Shown here piece after piece: positions 13,162 to 22,111 of a stretch of DNA of 64,000 nt (positions are counted from its first letter, which is position 1; each line of letters begins with the position of its first letter). This DNA comes from Burkholderiales bacterium (GTDB lineage: Bacteria; Pseudomonadota; Gammaproteobacteria; Burkholderiales; SG8-39): positions 50,825-114,824 of the forward strand of contig JADGRQ010000012.1 in NCBI GenBank assembly GCA_017880775.1, in the 5' to 3' direction. A model generated the notes under the pieces. The model worked only from the letters and a program-made list of their open reading frames with translations, made no database searches and was not told the origin of the DNA. The position numbers were made by a program, and so were the translations under genes.

Positions 13162-14820
13162 ATGTCCACTCCCCGCGCCGTCCGCGCCGCGCGCGGCACG
13201 CGGCTCTCGGCGAAAAGCTGGCTCACCGAAGCGCCGCTCAGGATGCTGATGAACAACCTCGACCCGGAGGTCGCCGAGCGGCCGGAGGATCTGGTGGTCT
13301 ACGGCGGCATCGGCAAGGCGGCGCGCAACTGGGAGTGCTATGACCGGATCGTCGAGTCGCTCGTGCGGCTTGAATCCGACCAATCGCTGCTCATCCAGTC
13401 GGGTAAGCCCGTGGGCGTATTCCGCACGCACGCGGACGCGCCGCGCGTGCTGATCGCGAATTCCAATCTGGTGCCCCGCTGGGCGACCTGGGACCACTTC
13501 AACGAACTAGACCGCAAGGGCCTGATGATGTACGGCCAGATGACGGCGGGTTCGTGGATCTACATCGGCAGCCAGGGCATCGTGCAGGGCACCTACGAGA
13601 CCTTCGCCGAGGCCGGACGCCAGCACTACGGCGGTGACTGGTCCGGGCGATGGATCCTCACCGCGGGTCTCGGCGGCATGGGCGGCGCGCAGCCGCTCGC
13701 CGCGACCATGGCGGGGGCGTCGATGGTCGCCATCGAGTGCGATCCCACACGCATCGACATGCGATTGAAGACCGGGTACCTCGACCGGAAAGCGGCCTCG
13801 ATTGACGAGGCGATGAAGATCCTCTCCGAATCAACCGCGCCGGTGTCCGTCGGACTGCTTGGCAATGCGGCGGAACTCATGCCGAAGCTGCTTGAGCTCG
13901 CGAAGACCTCGCGCTTCCACCCAGCCCTCGTCACCGACCAGACCTCGGCGCATGATCCGGCAAACGGCTACCTGCCGGAGCACTGGTCGCTCGAACGCTG
14001 GAGGGACCTGCGCCGGCGCGATCCCGAAGAGGTTGCGCTCTCGGCCCGCGAAGCGATCGCCAACCATGTGCGCGCGATTCTCGGTTTCAAGGCGATGGGC
14101 ATCCCGTGCGTGGATTACGGCAACAACATCCGCCAGGAAGCGAAGGACGCCGGCGTGAAGAACGCTTTCGATTTCCCCGGTTTCGTTCCGGCCTACGTCC
14201 GCCCGCTGTTCTGCACTGGAAGAGGCCCGTTCCGCTGGGTGGCCCTGTCCGGCGACCCCGAAGACATCGCCCGGACCGACGCGAAGATGCGCGAACTGTT
14301 CCCGGCGGACAAGCTTCTCAACCAGTGGCTGGCCATGGCCGCCAGGCGCATCAAATTCCAGGGGCTGCCTGCGCGCATCTGCTGGATCGGGCTCGGCGAG
14401 CGTCACCTTGCGGGCCTCGCGTTCAACGAGATGGTGCGCACGGGCGAGCTCAAGGCGCCGGTCGTGATCGGCCGTGATCACCTCGACTCGGGATCGGTCG
14501 CGAGCCCGAATCGCGAAACCGAAAGCATGCAGGACGGGTCCGACGCGGTATCGGACTGGCCGCTGCTCAACCTGATGCTCAATTGCGCGAGCGGCGCCAC
14601 GTGGGTTTCGTTTCACCATGGCGGCGGCGTCGGCATGGGCTACTCGCAACATGCCGGCATGGTCATCGTCTGCGACGGGACGCAGTCCGCGGCGGAGCGC
14701 ATCAAGCGCGTTCTTTGGAACGACCCCGCCTCCGGCGTCATGCGCCACGCCGACGCCGGCTACGAAGCTGCGATCGCCTGTGCGAAGCAAAACAGGCTCG
14801 ATCTGCCGATGCTCAGGTAA
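13162..14820 (+). CDS. hutU: Urocanate hydratase
   Basis: Hydrates urocanate to imidazolone propionate using tightly bound NAD+ as an electrophile. The 552-aa product has the full family length and the motifs [10 protein letters not shown] (NAD+ binding), YTGYL-type [36 protein letters not shown] and [15 protein letters not shown]. The ATG at 13162 is chosen because a TATACT box ends nine bases before it and homology starts at this point. It lies next to hutI-type genes and hutF, but hutH, which makes its substrate, is not in the window. Confidence 0.97.
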   Translation: MSTPRAVRAARGTRLSAKSWLTEAPLRMLMNNLDPEVAERPEDLVVYGGIGKAARNWECYDRIVESLVRLESDQSLLIQSGKPVGVFRTHADAPRVLIANSNLVPRWATWDHFNELDRKGLMMYGQMTAGSWIYIGSQGIVQGTYETFAEAGRQHYGGDWSGRWILTAGLGGMGGAQPLAATMAGASMVAIECDPTRIDMRLKTGYLDRKAASIDEAMKILSESTAPVSVGLLGNAAELMPKLLELAKTSRFHPALVTDQTSAHDPANGYLPEHWSLERWRDLRRRDPEEVALSAREAIANHVRAILGFKAMGIPCVDYGNNIRQEAKDAGVKNAFDFPGFVPAYVRPLFCTGRGPFRWVALSGDPEDIARTDAKMRELFPADKLLNQWLAMAARRIKFQGLPARICWIGLGERHLAGLAFNEMVRTGELKAPVVIGRDHLDSGSVASPNRETESMQDGSDAVSDWPLLNLMLNCASGATWVSFHHGGGVGMGYSQHAGMVIVCDGTQSAAERIKRVLWNDPASGVMRHADAGYEAAIACAKQNRLDLPMLR

Positions 14821-14822
14821 AC

Positions 14823-15809
14823 ATGCGCTTGAAACACATCCTCGGAATCGCCACCGCTGCCGTCGCGTCGGCAGTCATCGCATCGGCCGGCAGCGCATTG
14901 GCGCAAGGCTATCCGTCACGGCCGATCAAGCTGATCGTGCCCTTCGCCGCGGGCGGGCCGACGGACGTCATCGGCCGCGCCGCCGGCAATCTCATCACCG
15001 CCTCGCTGGGTCAGCCGGTGATCATCGAGAACCGCGCGGGCGCCGGCGGCAACCTCGGCCACGACGCCGTCGCCAAAGCCGCACCCGACGGCTATACCCT
15101 CGGCATCGGCACGATTGCCGGGCTTGGCATCGCACCTGCGTTGTACGCCAAGCTGCCCTTTGACCCGGTCAGGGATTTCACCCCGATCGGAATGGTCGCC
15201 GTGACCACCGGCGTGATCGTCGCAAGTCCATCCTTTCCTGCGAGCAGCCTCGCCGAATTGATCGCCTACGCACGCGCCAATCCGGAAAAACTCAGCTATG
15301 CCACGCCGGGGGTGGGGACCGTGGCGCACATGGCCGCCGAAATGCTCTCTTCGGAGGCGGGGGTGCGCATGACCCACATTCCGTACAAGGGCGCACAGCT
15401 CGCGCTTGCCGATCTGCTTTCCGGCGCGGTGCCGGTGAGCTTCGAGAGTTCGTTTGCCACCACGGCGCCGAGCATCAAGGCGGGGAAATTGAAAGCCATC
15501 GCGATCACGCGCAAGTCGCGCACGCCCTTGATGCCCGACGTCCCCACTGTGGCCGAATCGGGATACCCGGGCTTCGATATTTCAGCCTGGTTCGGCCTCG
15601 TCGGCCCCGCCGGCCTGTCCGCGGACATTACCGCGAAGCTCGCCGACGCCATCAACAAGGGATTGCGTTCGAAGGAAATCATCGACCGCCTTGCGGTCAT
15701 CGGCGCCGAGCCGCAGGCGATGACGCCGGAGCAGTTCTCGACCTACATCCGCGCCGAACTGGCGCGCTGGGCGAAGGTCGTCAAGGCGAGCGGCGCGAAG
15801 GCCGAATAG
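14823..15809 (+). CDS. Bug/TctC-family tripartite tricarboxylate-type solute receptor
   Basis: Periplasmic solute receptor, 328 aa. The signal peptide MRLKHILGIATAAVASAVIA ends near ALAQGYPSRPI. Family signatures: YPSRPIKLIVPFAAGGPTDV, IIENRAGAGGN, AAPDGYTLG, HIPYKGAQLALADLLSG and MPDVPTVAESGYPGF. It begins two bases after the hutU stop, so the two are likely co-transcribed, which hints at uptake of a histidine-pathway compound; that is inference. No TctA/TctB membrane partners are nearby, which is common for the large Bug receptor sets of Burkholderiales. Confidence 0.93.
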   Translation: MRLKHILGIATAAVASAVIASAGSALAQGYPSRPIKLIVPFAAGGPTDVIGRAAGNLITASLGQPVIIENRAGAGGNLGHDAVAKAAPDGYTLGIGTIAGLGIAPALYAKLPFDPVRDFTPIGMVAVTTGVIVASPSFPASSLAELIAYARANPEKLSYATPGVGTVAHMAAEMLSSEAGVRMTHIPYKGAQLALADLLSGAVPVSFESSFATTAPSIKAGKLKAIAITRKSRTPLMPDVPTVAESGYPGFDISAWFGLVGPAGLSADITAKLADAINKGLRSKEIIDRLAVIGAEPQAMTPEQFSTYIRAELARWAKVVKASGAKAE

Positions 15810-15831
15810 GCAGGGGCTGTTGCGGCGCGCT

Positions 15832-17061
15832 TTATTGCCGAGGGTTTCGCAGTTCGCCGTCCTTCACGGTGCCCGAGTTCGGATTGGCGCCCATGGCGTA
15901 GGCCAGCTCCGAAGGCGCATCGATGTTCCACAGCGCGAAGTCCGCCGCCTTGCCGACTTCCAGCGTGCCGTGCGTGTCCTGCATTCCCAGCGCACGCGCC
16001 GCATTGCGCGTCACGCCCGCGATCGCCTCCGCGGGCGTGAGCCTGAACAGTGTGCAGGCAAGGTTCAGCGTCAGCAGGATCGAACTAAGCGGCGAGGAAC
16101 CCGGATTGTGGTCGGTCGCGATGGCGATCGGTACCCGATGCCGGCGCAGTGCGTCGACCGGCGGCAGCTGCATCTCACGGAGGAAATAAAACGCCCCGGG
16201 CAACAGCACGGCCACTGTTCCGGCGGCGGCAAGCGCCGCAACGCCGGCTTCGCTCGTGTACTCGCGGTGATCGGCCGAAAGCGCCGCGTAGCGCGCCGCG
16301 AGCTGCGCGCCACCCAGGTCTGAGAGCTGGTCCGCATGCAACTTGACCGGCAATCCGAGCTTGCACGCGGTGTCGAAAACCCGTGCGGTCTGTTCGGTCG
16401 AAAATGCGATGCCTTCGCAAAAGGCGTCCACTGCATCGGCGAGCCCTTCGCCGGCGACGGCGGGCAGCATCTCGTCGCACACGCAATCGATGTAGGCATC
16501 CGGCCTTCCGGCGAATTCCGGCGGAAGCGCATGCGCACCGAGGAAGGTCGTCCTGACGCAGATCGGCGCCACCGATCCGATCAGACGTGCGACGCGCAGC
16601 AGGCGCAGCTCGGTCGTGACATCGAGGCCGTAACCCGACTTGATTTCGATCACCGTCACGCCCTCTGCCAGCCACTGCGCGAGCCTGCGCGAAGCAACGG
16701 CGGTCAGCTCATGCTCGGAGGCCTCGCGCGTCGCGTGCACTGTCGCAACGATGCCGCCGCCGGCGCGCGCGATCACCTCGTAGCTCGCGCCCTGCAAGCG
16801 CAGCTCGAACTCGCGCGCGCGATTGCCGCCATAGACGAGGTGGGTGTGGCAGTCGATCAGCCCCGGCGTGATCCACGCACCCCGGGCTTCGAGGATTTCG
16901 CGTGCGAGCGACCGCGCTTCGCCGGGCAGCGCCGAGCGCGGCCCGACCCACGCGATGCGCCCGTCCTCGATGCCGATGGCGCCGTCGCGCACTTCGCCGC
17001 AACCCTCGCGGTCCGCACGCAGCGTGGCGAGGTTGGCTTCCAGCCAGAGCGCATCCCACAT
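15832..17061 (-). CDS. hutI: Imidazolonepropionase
   Basis: Hydrolyses 4-imidazolone-5-propionate to N-formimidoyl-glutamate in histidine degradation. The 409-aa length is standard. Motifs: [67 protein letters not shown] and TDHNPGSSP, covering the metal ligands and substrate contacts. The start [14 protein letters not shown] lies only 23 bases from the divergent hutF ATG. No Shine-Dalgarno is present; a TATGAT box ends nine bases upstream. This copy fits the canonical enzyme better than the paralogue next to hutU. Confidence 0.94.
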   Translation of the reverse strand: MWDALWLEANLATLRADREGCGEVRDGAIGIEDGRIAWVGPRSALPGEARSLAREILEARGAWITPGLIDCHTHLVYGGNRAREFELRLQGASYEVIARAGGGIVATVHATREASEHELTAVASRRLAQWLAEGVTVIEIKSGYGLDVTTELRLLRVARLIGSVAPICVRTTFLGAHALPPEFAGRPDAYIDCVCDEMLPAVAGEGLADAVDAFCEGIAFSTEQTARVFDTACKLGLPVKLHADQLSDLGGAQLAARYAALSADHREYTSEAGVAALAAAGTVAVLLPGAFYFLREMQLPPVDALRRHRVPIAIATDHNPGSSPLSSILLTLNLACTLFRLTPAEAIAGVTRNAARALGMQDTHGTLEVGKAADFALWNIDAPSELAYAMGANPNSGTVKDGELRNPRQ

Positions 17062-17069
17062 GGCGCCGT

Positions 17070-17076
17070 TATCATA
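17070..17076. promoter_or_regulatory. Overlapping divergent -10-like elements of hutI and hutF
   Basis: The 23 bases between the two ATGs contain TATCATA. Read rightwards, TATCAT ends nine bases before the hutF ATG; read leftwards, TATGAT ends nine bases before the hutI ATG. The symmetry and absence of ribosome-binding sites suggest two leaderless transcripts started back to back from the same few bases. Confidence 0.55.
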
Positions 17077-17084
17077 GCAGCGCG

Positions 17085-18458
17085 ATGAGGACCTACTTTG
17101 CGCGCGAAGCGTTGCTGCCCGACGGCTGGCGTCGCAACCTGCGGCTCACCGTGGACGCGGCCGGAACCATCGCGGCCATCGAGCAGCGCACGCCGGGCGA
17201 CGACGCTCAAATGCTCGCGGGCCCATTGCTTCCGGGCATCGGCAACCTCCATTCGCACGCGTTCCAGCGCGCGATGGCGGGCCTCACCGAAACGCGTACG
17301 GACCACGACGACGACTTCTGGTCCTGGCGCGAGCTGATGTACCAGTTCGTCAGCCGTCTCACGCCCGAGCAGGCCTTCACCATCGCGCGTCACCTGTACA
17401 TCGAGATGTTGAAACGCGGCTACACCGCGGTCGCGGAGTTCCATTACCTGCACAACCTGCCTGATGGCACGCCTTGCGCGCCGCCCGCCGAGTTCGCACT
17501 GCAACACCTCGAGGCGGCGCGCGCTGCAGGAATCGCCATCACGCTGCTGCCGTCGCTGTACATGCAGGCGAATTTCGGCGGCACTGCGCTGCAACCGCGC
17601 CAGCAGCGCTTTCGCACCGATCCGGCAGCGATCCTGCGCATCGCCGAAGCGGTGCAACGCGCGGGCCTGAGCGACAAGGAACTCGTGGTCGGCGTCGCTC
17701 CTCACTCGCTGCGCGCGGTCGATCCGGCCGCTCTCGCCGAACTCGTCGCCGGCGCGCGCTCGCTCGGCGCTCGCACGCCGGTGCACATTCATGCCGCGGA
17801 GCAGACCAGGGAAGTCGACGATTGCCTCGCGTGGAGCCGCAAGCGTCCGGTGGAGTGGCTGCTGGAAAACACCCGCGTGGACGCCGGCTGGTGCGTGGTC
17901 CATGCCACGCACATCACGACGGCGGAGACGCGCGCGCTCGCCGCAAGCGGCGCGGTGGTCGGGCTGTGCCCCAGCACCGAAGGCAACCTCGGCGACGGTA
18001 TTTTCCCGCTGCTCGAGTACCGTGCCGCGGGTGGGCATTTCGGAATCGGCGGCGACAGCCACGTCTCGCGCGACCCGGTCGAGGAGCTGCGCCTGCTCGA
18101 GTATGTGCAACGCCTGGTCCGCAGGCGGCGCAATCTCAACGTCAGCGAACTTTCTCCGTCGGTCGGAACCACGCTCTGGCTGGAGGCGGCCGCGGGCGGC
18201 GCACAGGCACTGGGACGCGCGGCGGGGCGCCTCGCCCCGGGGGCGCGCGCCGATTTCGTGGTGCTCGATGGTAGCCACCCGGACCTCTCCGCACGTTCAG
18301 GTGACGCGATTACGAACGCGCTGGTGTTTTCAGGTACGAGCGATCTGGTGCGCGATGTCGCGGTGGCCGGACGCTGGGTAGTGAGCGACCGCAGGCACGA
18401 CGCTGAGGAGGAAGCCGCGAGCGCCTATGCGCGAACCTTGCGCGTTTTGCGTGCGTAG
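17085..18458 (+). CDS. hutF: Formimidoylglutamate deiminase
   Basis: Removes ammonia from N-formimidoyl-glutamate to give N-formyl-glutamate, the branch of histidine degradation used by many pseudomonads and betaproteobacteria. The 457-aa protein is an amidohydrolase with the HutF features [68 protein letters not shown] and [19 protein letters not shown]. The expected next enzyme, N-formylglutamate deformylase (HutG), is not in the window. Start chosen from homology ([15 protein letters not shown]) and the TATCAT box. Confidence 0.95.
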   Translation: MRTYFAREALLPDGWRRNLRLTVDAAGTIAAIEQRTPGDDAQMLAGPLLPGIGNLHSHAFQRAMAGLTETRTDHDDDFWSWRELMYQFVSRLTPEQAFTIARHLYIEMLKRGYTAVAEFHYLHNLPDGTPCAPPAEFALQHLEAARAAGIAITLLPSLYMQANFGGTALQPRQQRFRTDPAAILRIAEAVQRAGLSDKELVVGVAPHSLRAVDPAALAELVAGARSLGARTPVHIHAAEQTREVDDCLAWSRKRPVEWLLENTRVDAGWCVVHATHITTAETRALAASGAVVGLCPSTEGNLGDGIFPLLEYRAAGGHFGIGGDSHVSRDPVEELRLLEYVQRLVRRRRNLNVSELSPSVGTTLWLEAAAGGAQALGRAAGRLAPGARADFVVLDGSHPDLSARSGDAITNALVFSGTSDLVRDVAVAGRWVVSDRRHDAEEEAASAYARTLRVLRA

Positions 18459-18500
18459 GATCAGGCGCTCGGGAATCAGGCTTAAGCGGGTCCTCCGTAG

Positions 18501-19868
18501 CTAGGGCTGGTCCACCCGCGACTTGAGCGCCACGCGAAACGCACAACCGGTTTTCAATTCCACTTGTTCGAGCGTCACTCCCGGGTGCAGCTCGGTCAAC
18601 ACCAGGCCCTCGCGCGGCTCCACCTCGAACACGCAAAGATCGGTGACGATCATGTTCACCACCCCCTTCCCGGTGATCGGCAGGCTGCAATGCTTCAGGA
18701 TCTTCGGGCTGCCGTCTTTGGAACAGTGTTCCATCAGCACGATGACGCGCTTGACCCCGGAAACCAGGTCCATCGCGCCCCCCGGCCCTTTCACCATCTT
18801 CCCCGGCACCATGAAATTGGCAAGGTCGCCGTTCTCCGCCACCTCGAGGCCGCCGAGGATGGACAGGTCGATGTGCCCGCCGCGGATCATCGCGAAGGAA
18901 TCGGCGCTGGAAAAGAAACTGCTTCCGGGGATCGTCGTGACCGTCTGCTTGCCCGCATTGATGAGGTCGGGATCCACCTCATCCTCGGCCGGAAAGGCCC
19001 CGATGCCGAGCAGGCCGTTCTCCGACTGCAATATGACGTCGATGTCCTCCGGGATGAAATTGGCCACCAGCGTCGGAATGCCGATTCCGAGGTTGACGTA
19101 GAAGCCATCGCGCAGTTCCTTGGCCGCACGCGTCGCCATCAACTCGCGGATCGGCGAATCCTTCTTCGACGCAGCACCGGTGACGGTGCGAAATTCGATG
19201 CGCTTTTCATAGCGCGGGCCCTGGAAAATGCGGTCGACGTAAATGCCCGGCGTGTGAATCTGGTCAGGGTCGAGCTCGCCGATTTCGACCAACTCCTCGA
19301 CTTCGGCAATACAGATCTTGCCGCAGGTGGCGATCATCGGGTTGAAGTTGCGCGCCGTCTTGCGATAGATGAGATTTCCGGCCTTGTCGCCCTTCCAGGC
19401 CTTGACCATGGACAGGTCCGCGCGGATCGCTTCCTCCAGCACATACTCCTTGCCGTCGAAGACCTTGGTCTGCTTGCCGTCCGCGAGCTTGGTGCCGGCG
19501 GCAGTGCTCGTATAGAAGCCGGGGATGCCGGCGCCACCGGCGCGCAGTTTCTCGGCCAGCGTGCCTTGCGGAGTCAATTGCAGCTCCAGTTCGCCCGCCA
19601 GCACCTGGCGCTCGAACTCTTTGTTTTCGCCGACATAGGAGGCGATGACCTTCTTCACCTGCCGCGCTTTGAGGAGCAGGCCCATGCCGAAATCGTCGAC
19701 ACCCGCATTGTTACCGATGATCGTCAGTCCCCGGGTGCCGCTTTCGACCAGCGCGGCGATCAGGTTTTCCGGGATTCCGCACAGGCCGAATCCGCCTGCT
19801 GCGATCGTGATGCCTCTCTCCAGCAGGCCATGCAACGCGGATGCCGCATCGGGATAGACTTTGTTCAT
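18501..19868 (-). CDS. 3-oxoacid CoA-transferase with A and B subunits fused (SCOT-like)
   Basis: Moves CoA between succinyl-CoA (or a similar donor) and a 3-oxoacid. One 455-aa chain carries subunit A (residues 1-220, GGFGLCGIPENLI and NNAGVDDFGMGLLL) and subunit B (from about 235, RAAKELRDGFYVNLGIGIPTL). The catalytic glutamate is in QSENGLLGIG. Many bacteria encode the halves separately; here the frame runs through without a stop, as in animal SCOT. A GGAGGTAA site lies eight bases before the ATG. It follows the thioesterase gene by 21 bases, so the two form an operon. Confidence 0.94.
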   Translation of the reverse strand: MNKVYPDAASALHGLLERGITIAAGGFGLCGIPENLIAALVESGTRGLTIIGNNAGVDDFGMGLLLKARQVKKVIASYVGENKEFERQVLAGELELQLTPQGTLAEKLRAGGAGIPGFYTSTAAGTKLADGKQTKVFDGKEYVLEEAIRADLSMVKAWKGDKAGNLIYRKTARNFNPMIATCGKICIAEVEELVEIGELDPDQIHTPGIYVDRIFQGPRYEKRIEFRTVTGAASKKDSPIRELMATRAAKELRDGFYVNLGIGIPTLVANFIPEDIDVILQSENGLLGIGAFPAEDEVDPDLINAGKQTVTTIPGSSFFSSADSFAMIRGGHIDLSILGGLEVAENGDLANFMVPGKMVKGPGGAMDLVSGVKRVIVLMEHCSKDGSPKILKHCSLPITGKGVVNMIVTDLCVFEVEPREGLVLTELHPGVTLEQVELKTGCAFRVALKSRVDQP

Positions 19869-19889
19869 TTGCGAGTTACCTCCAGGAGT

Positions 19890-20300
19890 TCACTTCGGCA
19901 GCGACGCGCGCACGTGCGCGGGCACACGTACCGACTTGCGCTTCGGATAGTCGATCCAGACGATCACCGCGGAGCCCTCGGCGTAAACGGTGTTCGGATC
20001 ATCCGCCATGCGCATTTCGATGAAAGTCGGCACGCTCGAATCTCCGGGCTTGCCCGCGTAGGTCCGCACCTCCACGATTCCGGGATAGGTGAGTTCCTTC
20101 TTGAAGGTGCATGCCGCGTTGATGATGACCGGCCCGATTCCGTCCGGCCTCGGCTGGGCGCCGAGGGTGCCGAACCAGCTGATGCGCGCCTGTTCCATAT
20201 AGCGGAAGTAGATGGTGTTGTTGACGTGCCCCATCGCATCCATGTCGCCCCAGCGGATTGGGATCATCTCGACATGGACCAGCTTTCGTTCCTCGTTCAT
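19890..20300 (-). CDS. Acyl-CoA thioesterase (4HBT hotdog fold)
   Basis: Hydrolyses an acyl-CoA thioester; 136 aa, typical of the 4-hydroxybenzoyl-CoA thioesterase/YbgC group. The motif RWGDMDAMGHVNNTIYFRYMEQARISWF contains the catalytic aspartate and the helix typical of the family (pieces RWGDMDAMGHVNN and YMEQAR). It is the first gene of an operon with the CoA-transferase. No Shine-Dalgarno; a TATAAT box ends eight bases before its ATG and is shared with the divergent ETF-QO gene. Confidence 0.9.
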   Translation of the reverse strand: MNEERKLVHVEMIPIRWGDMDAMGHVNNTIYFRYMEQARISWFGTLGAQPRPDGIGPVIINAACTFKKELTYPGIVEVRTYAGKPGDSSVPTFIEMRMADDPNTVYAEGSAVIVWIDYPKRKSVRVPAHVRASLPK

Positions 20301-20308
20301 CGGCGGAG

Positions 20309-20316
20309 ATTATAAT
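20309..20316. promoter_or_regulatory. Palindromic ATTATAAT: shared -10 of thioesterase and ETF-QO genes
   Basis: ATTATAAT reads as TATAAT on both strands. On the plus strand it ends seven bases before the ETF-QO ATG, and on the minus strand eight bases before the thioesterase ATG; only 23 bases separate the two start codons. There is no room for leaders or ribosome-binding sites, so both mRNAs are probably leaderless. A near-identical copy of this segment lies at 23446-23488. Confidence 0.6.
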
Positions 20317-20323
20317 TGTTCAC

Positions 20324-21970
20324 ATGACCCGCGAATCGATGCAATACGATGTGGTGATCGTCGGCGGCGGCCCCGCCGGGCTTGCCGCGGCGATCCGCCT
20401 CAAACAGCTTGCCAAGCAGCACGATCGTGAACTCGGCGTGTGCCTGATCGAGAAGGGCTCAGAGATCGGTGCGCACATTCTATCGGGCGCGGTGATGGAT
20501 CCGCGCGCGATCGATGAACTGATCCCCGACTGGAAGGCGAAACAAGCCCCGCTCACCTGTCCGGTGAGCGAAGACCGGTTCCTCATGTTGACCGAAACGG
20601 GCGCGTATAAGACGCCCAACTGGATGCTGCCCGGCTGCTTCCAGAACCACGGCAACTACGTGATCAGCCTCGGCAATGTCTGCCGATGGCTCGGTGCGCA
20701 GGCCGAGTCGATGGGGGTCGAGATCTTTGCCGGTTTTGCCGGCGCCGAGGTGCTCTACGACAGCAACGGAGGCGTGAGGGGCGTCGCCACCGGCGACATG
20801 GGCGTCAACCGCAAGGGCGAGAAGACCGACGCCTTCCAGCCCGGCATCGAGCTGCACGCAAAATACACGTTTTTCGCCGAGGGCTGCCGCGGTCATCTGG
20901 GCAAGCAGCTCGAAGCCAGGTTCGGCTTGCGCAAGGACGCCGATCCGCAGGTCTACGGCATCGGCCTGAAGGAACTCTGGGAGATCAAGCCGGAGAAGCA
21001 CCAGCCCGGGCTGGTGGTCCACACTGCGGGCTGGCCGCTCGAGCGCGACACCTACGGCGGCTCGTTCCTGTACCACATGGACAACCACCAGGTGGCGGTG
21101 GGATTCGTGGTCGGGCTCGCGTACACCAATCCGTACCTGAACCCCTACGAAGAGTTCCAGCGTTACAAGACGCATCCCGCGATCCGCGGATTCCTCGAAG
21201 GCGGCAAGCGCATCGCCTACGGCGCGCGCGCGATCGCGGCGGGCGGCGTGCAGTCGCTGCCGAAGCTGGTTTTCCCCGGCGGCTGCCTGATCGGCGACGA
21301 CGCGGGCTTTCTCAACGCATCGCGCATCAAGGGCATCCACTGCGCGATCAAATCGGGCGTGCTCGCCGCCGAAGCCGCGTTGGTTGCGCTTGGCAAGGAG
21401 CGCGCGAATGACGAACTCGCGGACTACCCCACCGCATTCCAGCAATCGTGGCTGTTCGACGAACTCTACCGCGCACGCAACTTCAAGCCGTGGATGGCCA
21501 AAGGCTTGTACACCGGGTCGATCATGTTCGGCATCGACCAGATCGTTTTCGGGGGCAAGGCGCCGTGGACGCTGCGTCACGCGCATGCCGACCACGAGAC
21601 CCTGAAAAAGAAGACCGGCGCCGAGCCGATCCAGTACCCGAAGCCCGACGGCGTGCTCACCTTCGATCGGCTGACATCGGTGTCGTTCTCGAATACCAAT
21701 CACGCCGAAGACCAGCCGATCCACCTGACGCTGAAAGACGCGTCGGTGCCCGTCGGCGTCAATCTCGAGCTCTACGACGCGCCCGAGCAGCGCTACTGCC
21801 CCGCCGGGGTGTATGAGATCGTGCGCGACGCAAGTGGAGCGAATCCGCGCCTGCAGATCAACGCGCAGAATTGCGTGCATTGCAAGACCTGCGACATCAA
21901 GGACCCGACGCAGAACATCGTCTGGGTCGTCCCCGAGGGCGGCGGCGGACCGAATTATCCGAACATGTGA
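20324..21970 (+). CDS. Electron transfer flavoprotein-ubiquinone oxidoreductase
   Basis: Membrane-attached flavoprotein that passes electrons from reduced ETF to ubiquinone. The 548-aa product has the N-terminal FAD site VVIVGGGPAGLAAAIRL, the FAD/quinone region FAEGCRGHLGKQL and LVFPGGCLIGDDAGFLN, and a C-terminal [4Fe-4S] module with the cysteines of RYCPAGVYE and NCVHCKTCDIKDPTQNI. The ATG at 20324 is chosen because a TATAAT box ends seven bases upstream; a second ATG 15 bases later is possible. Its electron donor, ETF, is encoded at 29181-30867. Confidence 0.96.
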   Translation: MTRESMQYDVVIVGGGPAGLAAAIRLKQLAKQHDRELGVCLIEKGSEIGAHILSGAVMDPRAIDELIPDWKAKQAPLTCPVSEDRFLMLTETGAYKTPNWMLPGCFQNHGNYVISLGNVCRWLGAQAESMGVEIFAGFAGAEVLYDSNGGVRGVATGDMGVNRKGEKTDAFQPGIELHAKYTFFAEGCRGHLGKQLEARFGLRKDADPQVYGIGLKELWEIKPEKHQPGLVVHTAGWPLERDTYGGSFLYHMDNHQVAVGFVVGLAYTNPYLNPYEEFQRYKTHPAIRGFLEGGKRIAYGARAIAAGGVQSLPKLVFPGGCLIGDDAGFLNASRIKGIHCAIKSGVLAAEAALVALGKERANDELADYPTAFQQSWLFDELYRARNFKPWMAKGLYTGSIMFGIDQIVFGGKAPWTLRHAHADHETLKKKTGAEPIQYPKPDGVLTFDRLTSVSFSNTNHAEDQPIHLTLKDASVPVGVNLELYDAPEQRYCPAGVYEIVRDASGANPRLQINAQNCVHCKTCDIKDPTQNIVWVVPEGGGGPNYPNM

Positions 21971-21988
21971 GGAAGACCGGGCGCTCGT

Positions 21989-22111
21989 ATGTCAACGCAA
22001 GCTGCCGCGAAGTTCACGTCGTTCAAGGAGTTCTACCCGTTCTACCTCGGGGAGCACTCCAATCGGCAAGATCAAGTTCTGATCGAGCTCAAGCCCATGC
22101 TGCACGGCTAG
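21989..22111 (+). pseudogene. Truncated Mpo1-like (DUF962) N-terminal remnant
   Basis: A 40-codon frame begins MSTQAAAKFTSFKEFYPFYL and continues GEHSNR, which is the conserved N-terminal start (FxEFYPFYLxEHSNR) of Mpo1-like/DUF962 membrane proteins. After HSNR the sequence becomes QDQVLIELKPMLHG and stops, with none of the family's membrane helices. It lies between the ETF-QO stop and the convergent DUF445 gene, whose 3' end it overlaps by four bases. It is best read as a gene cut by deletion; a functional 40-aa peptide is less likely. Confidence 0.7.
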
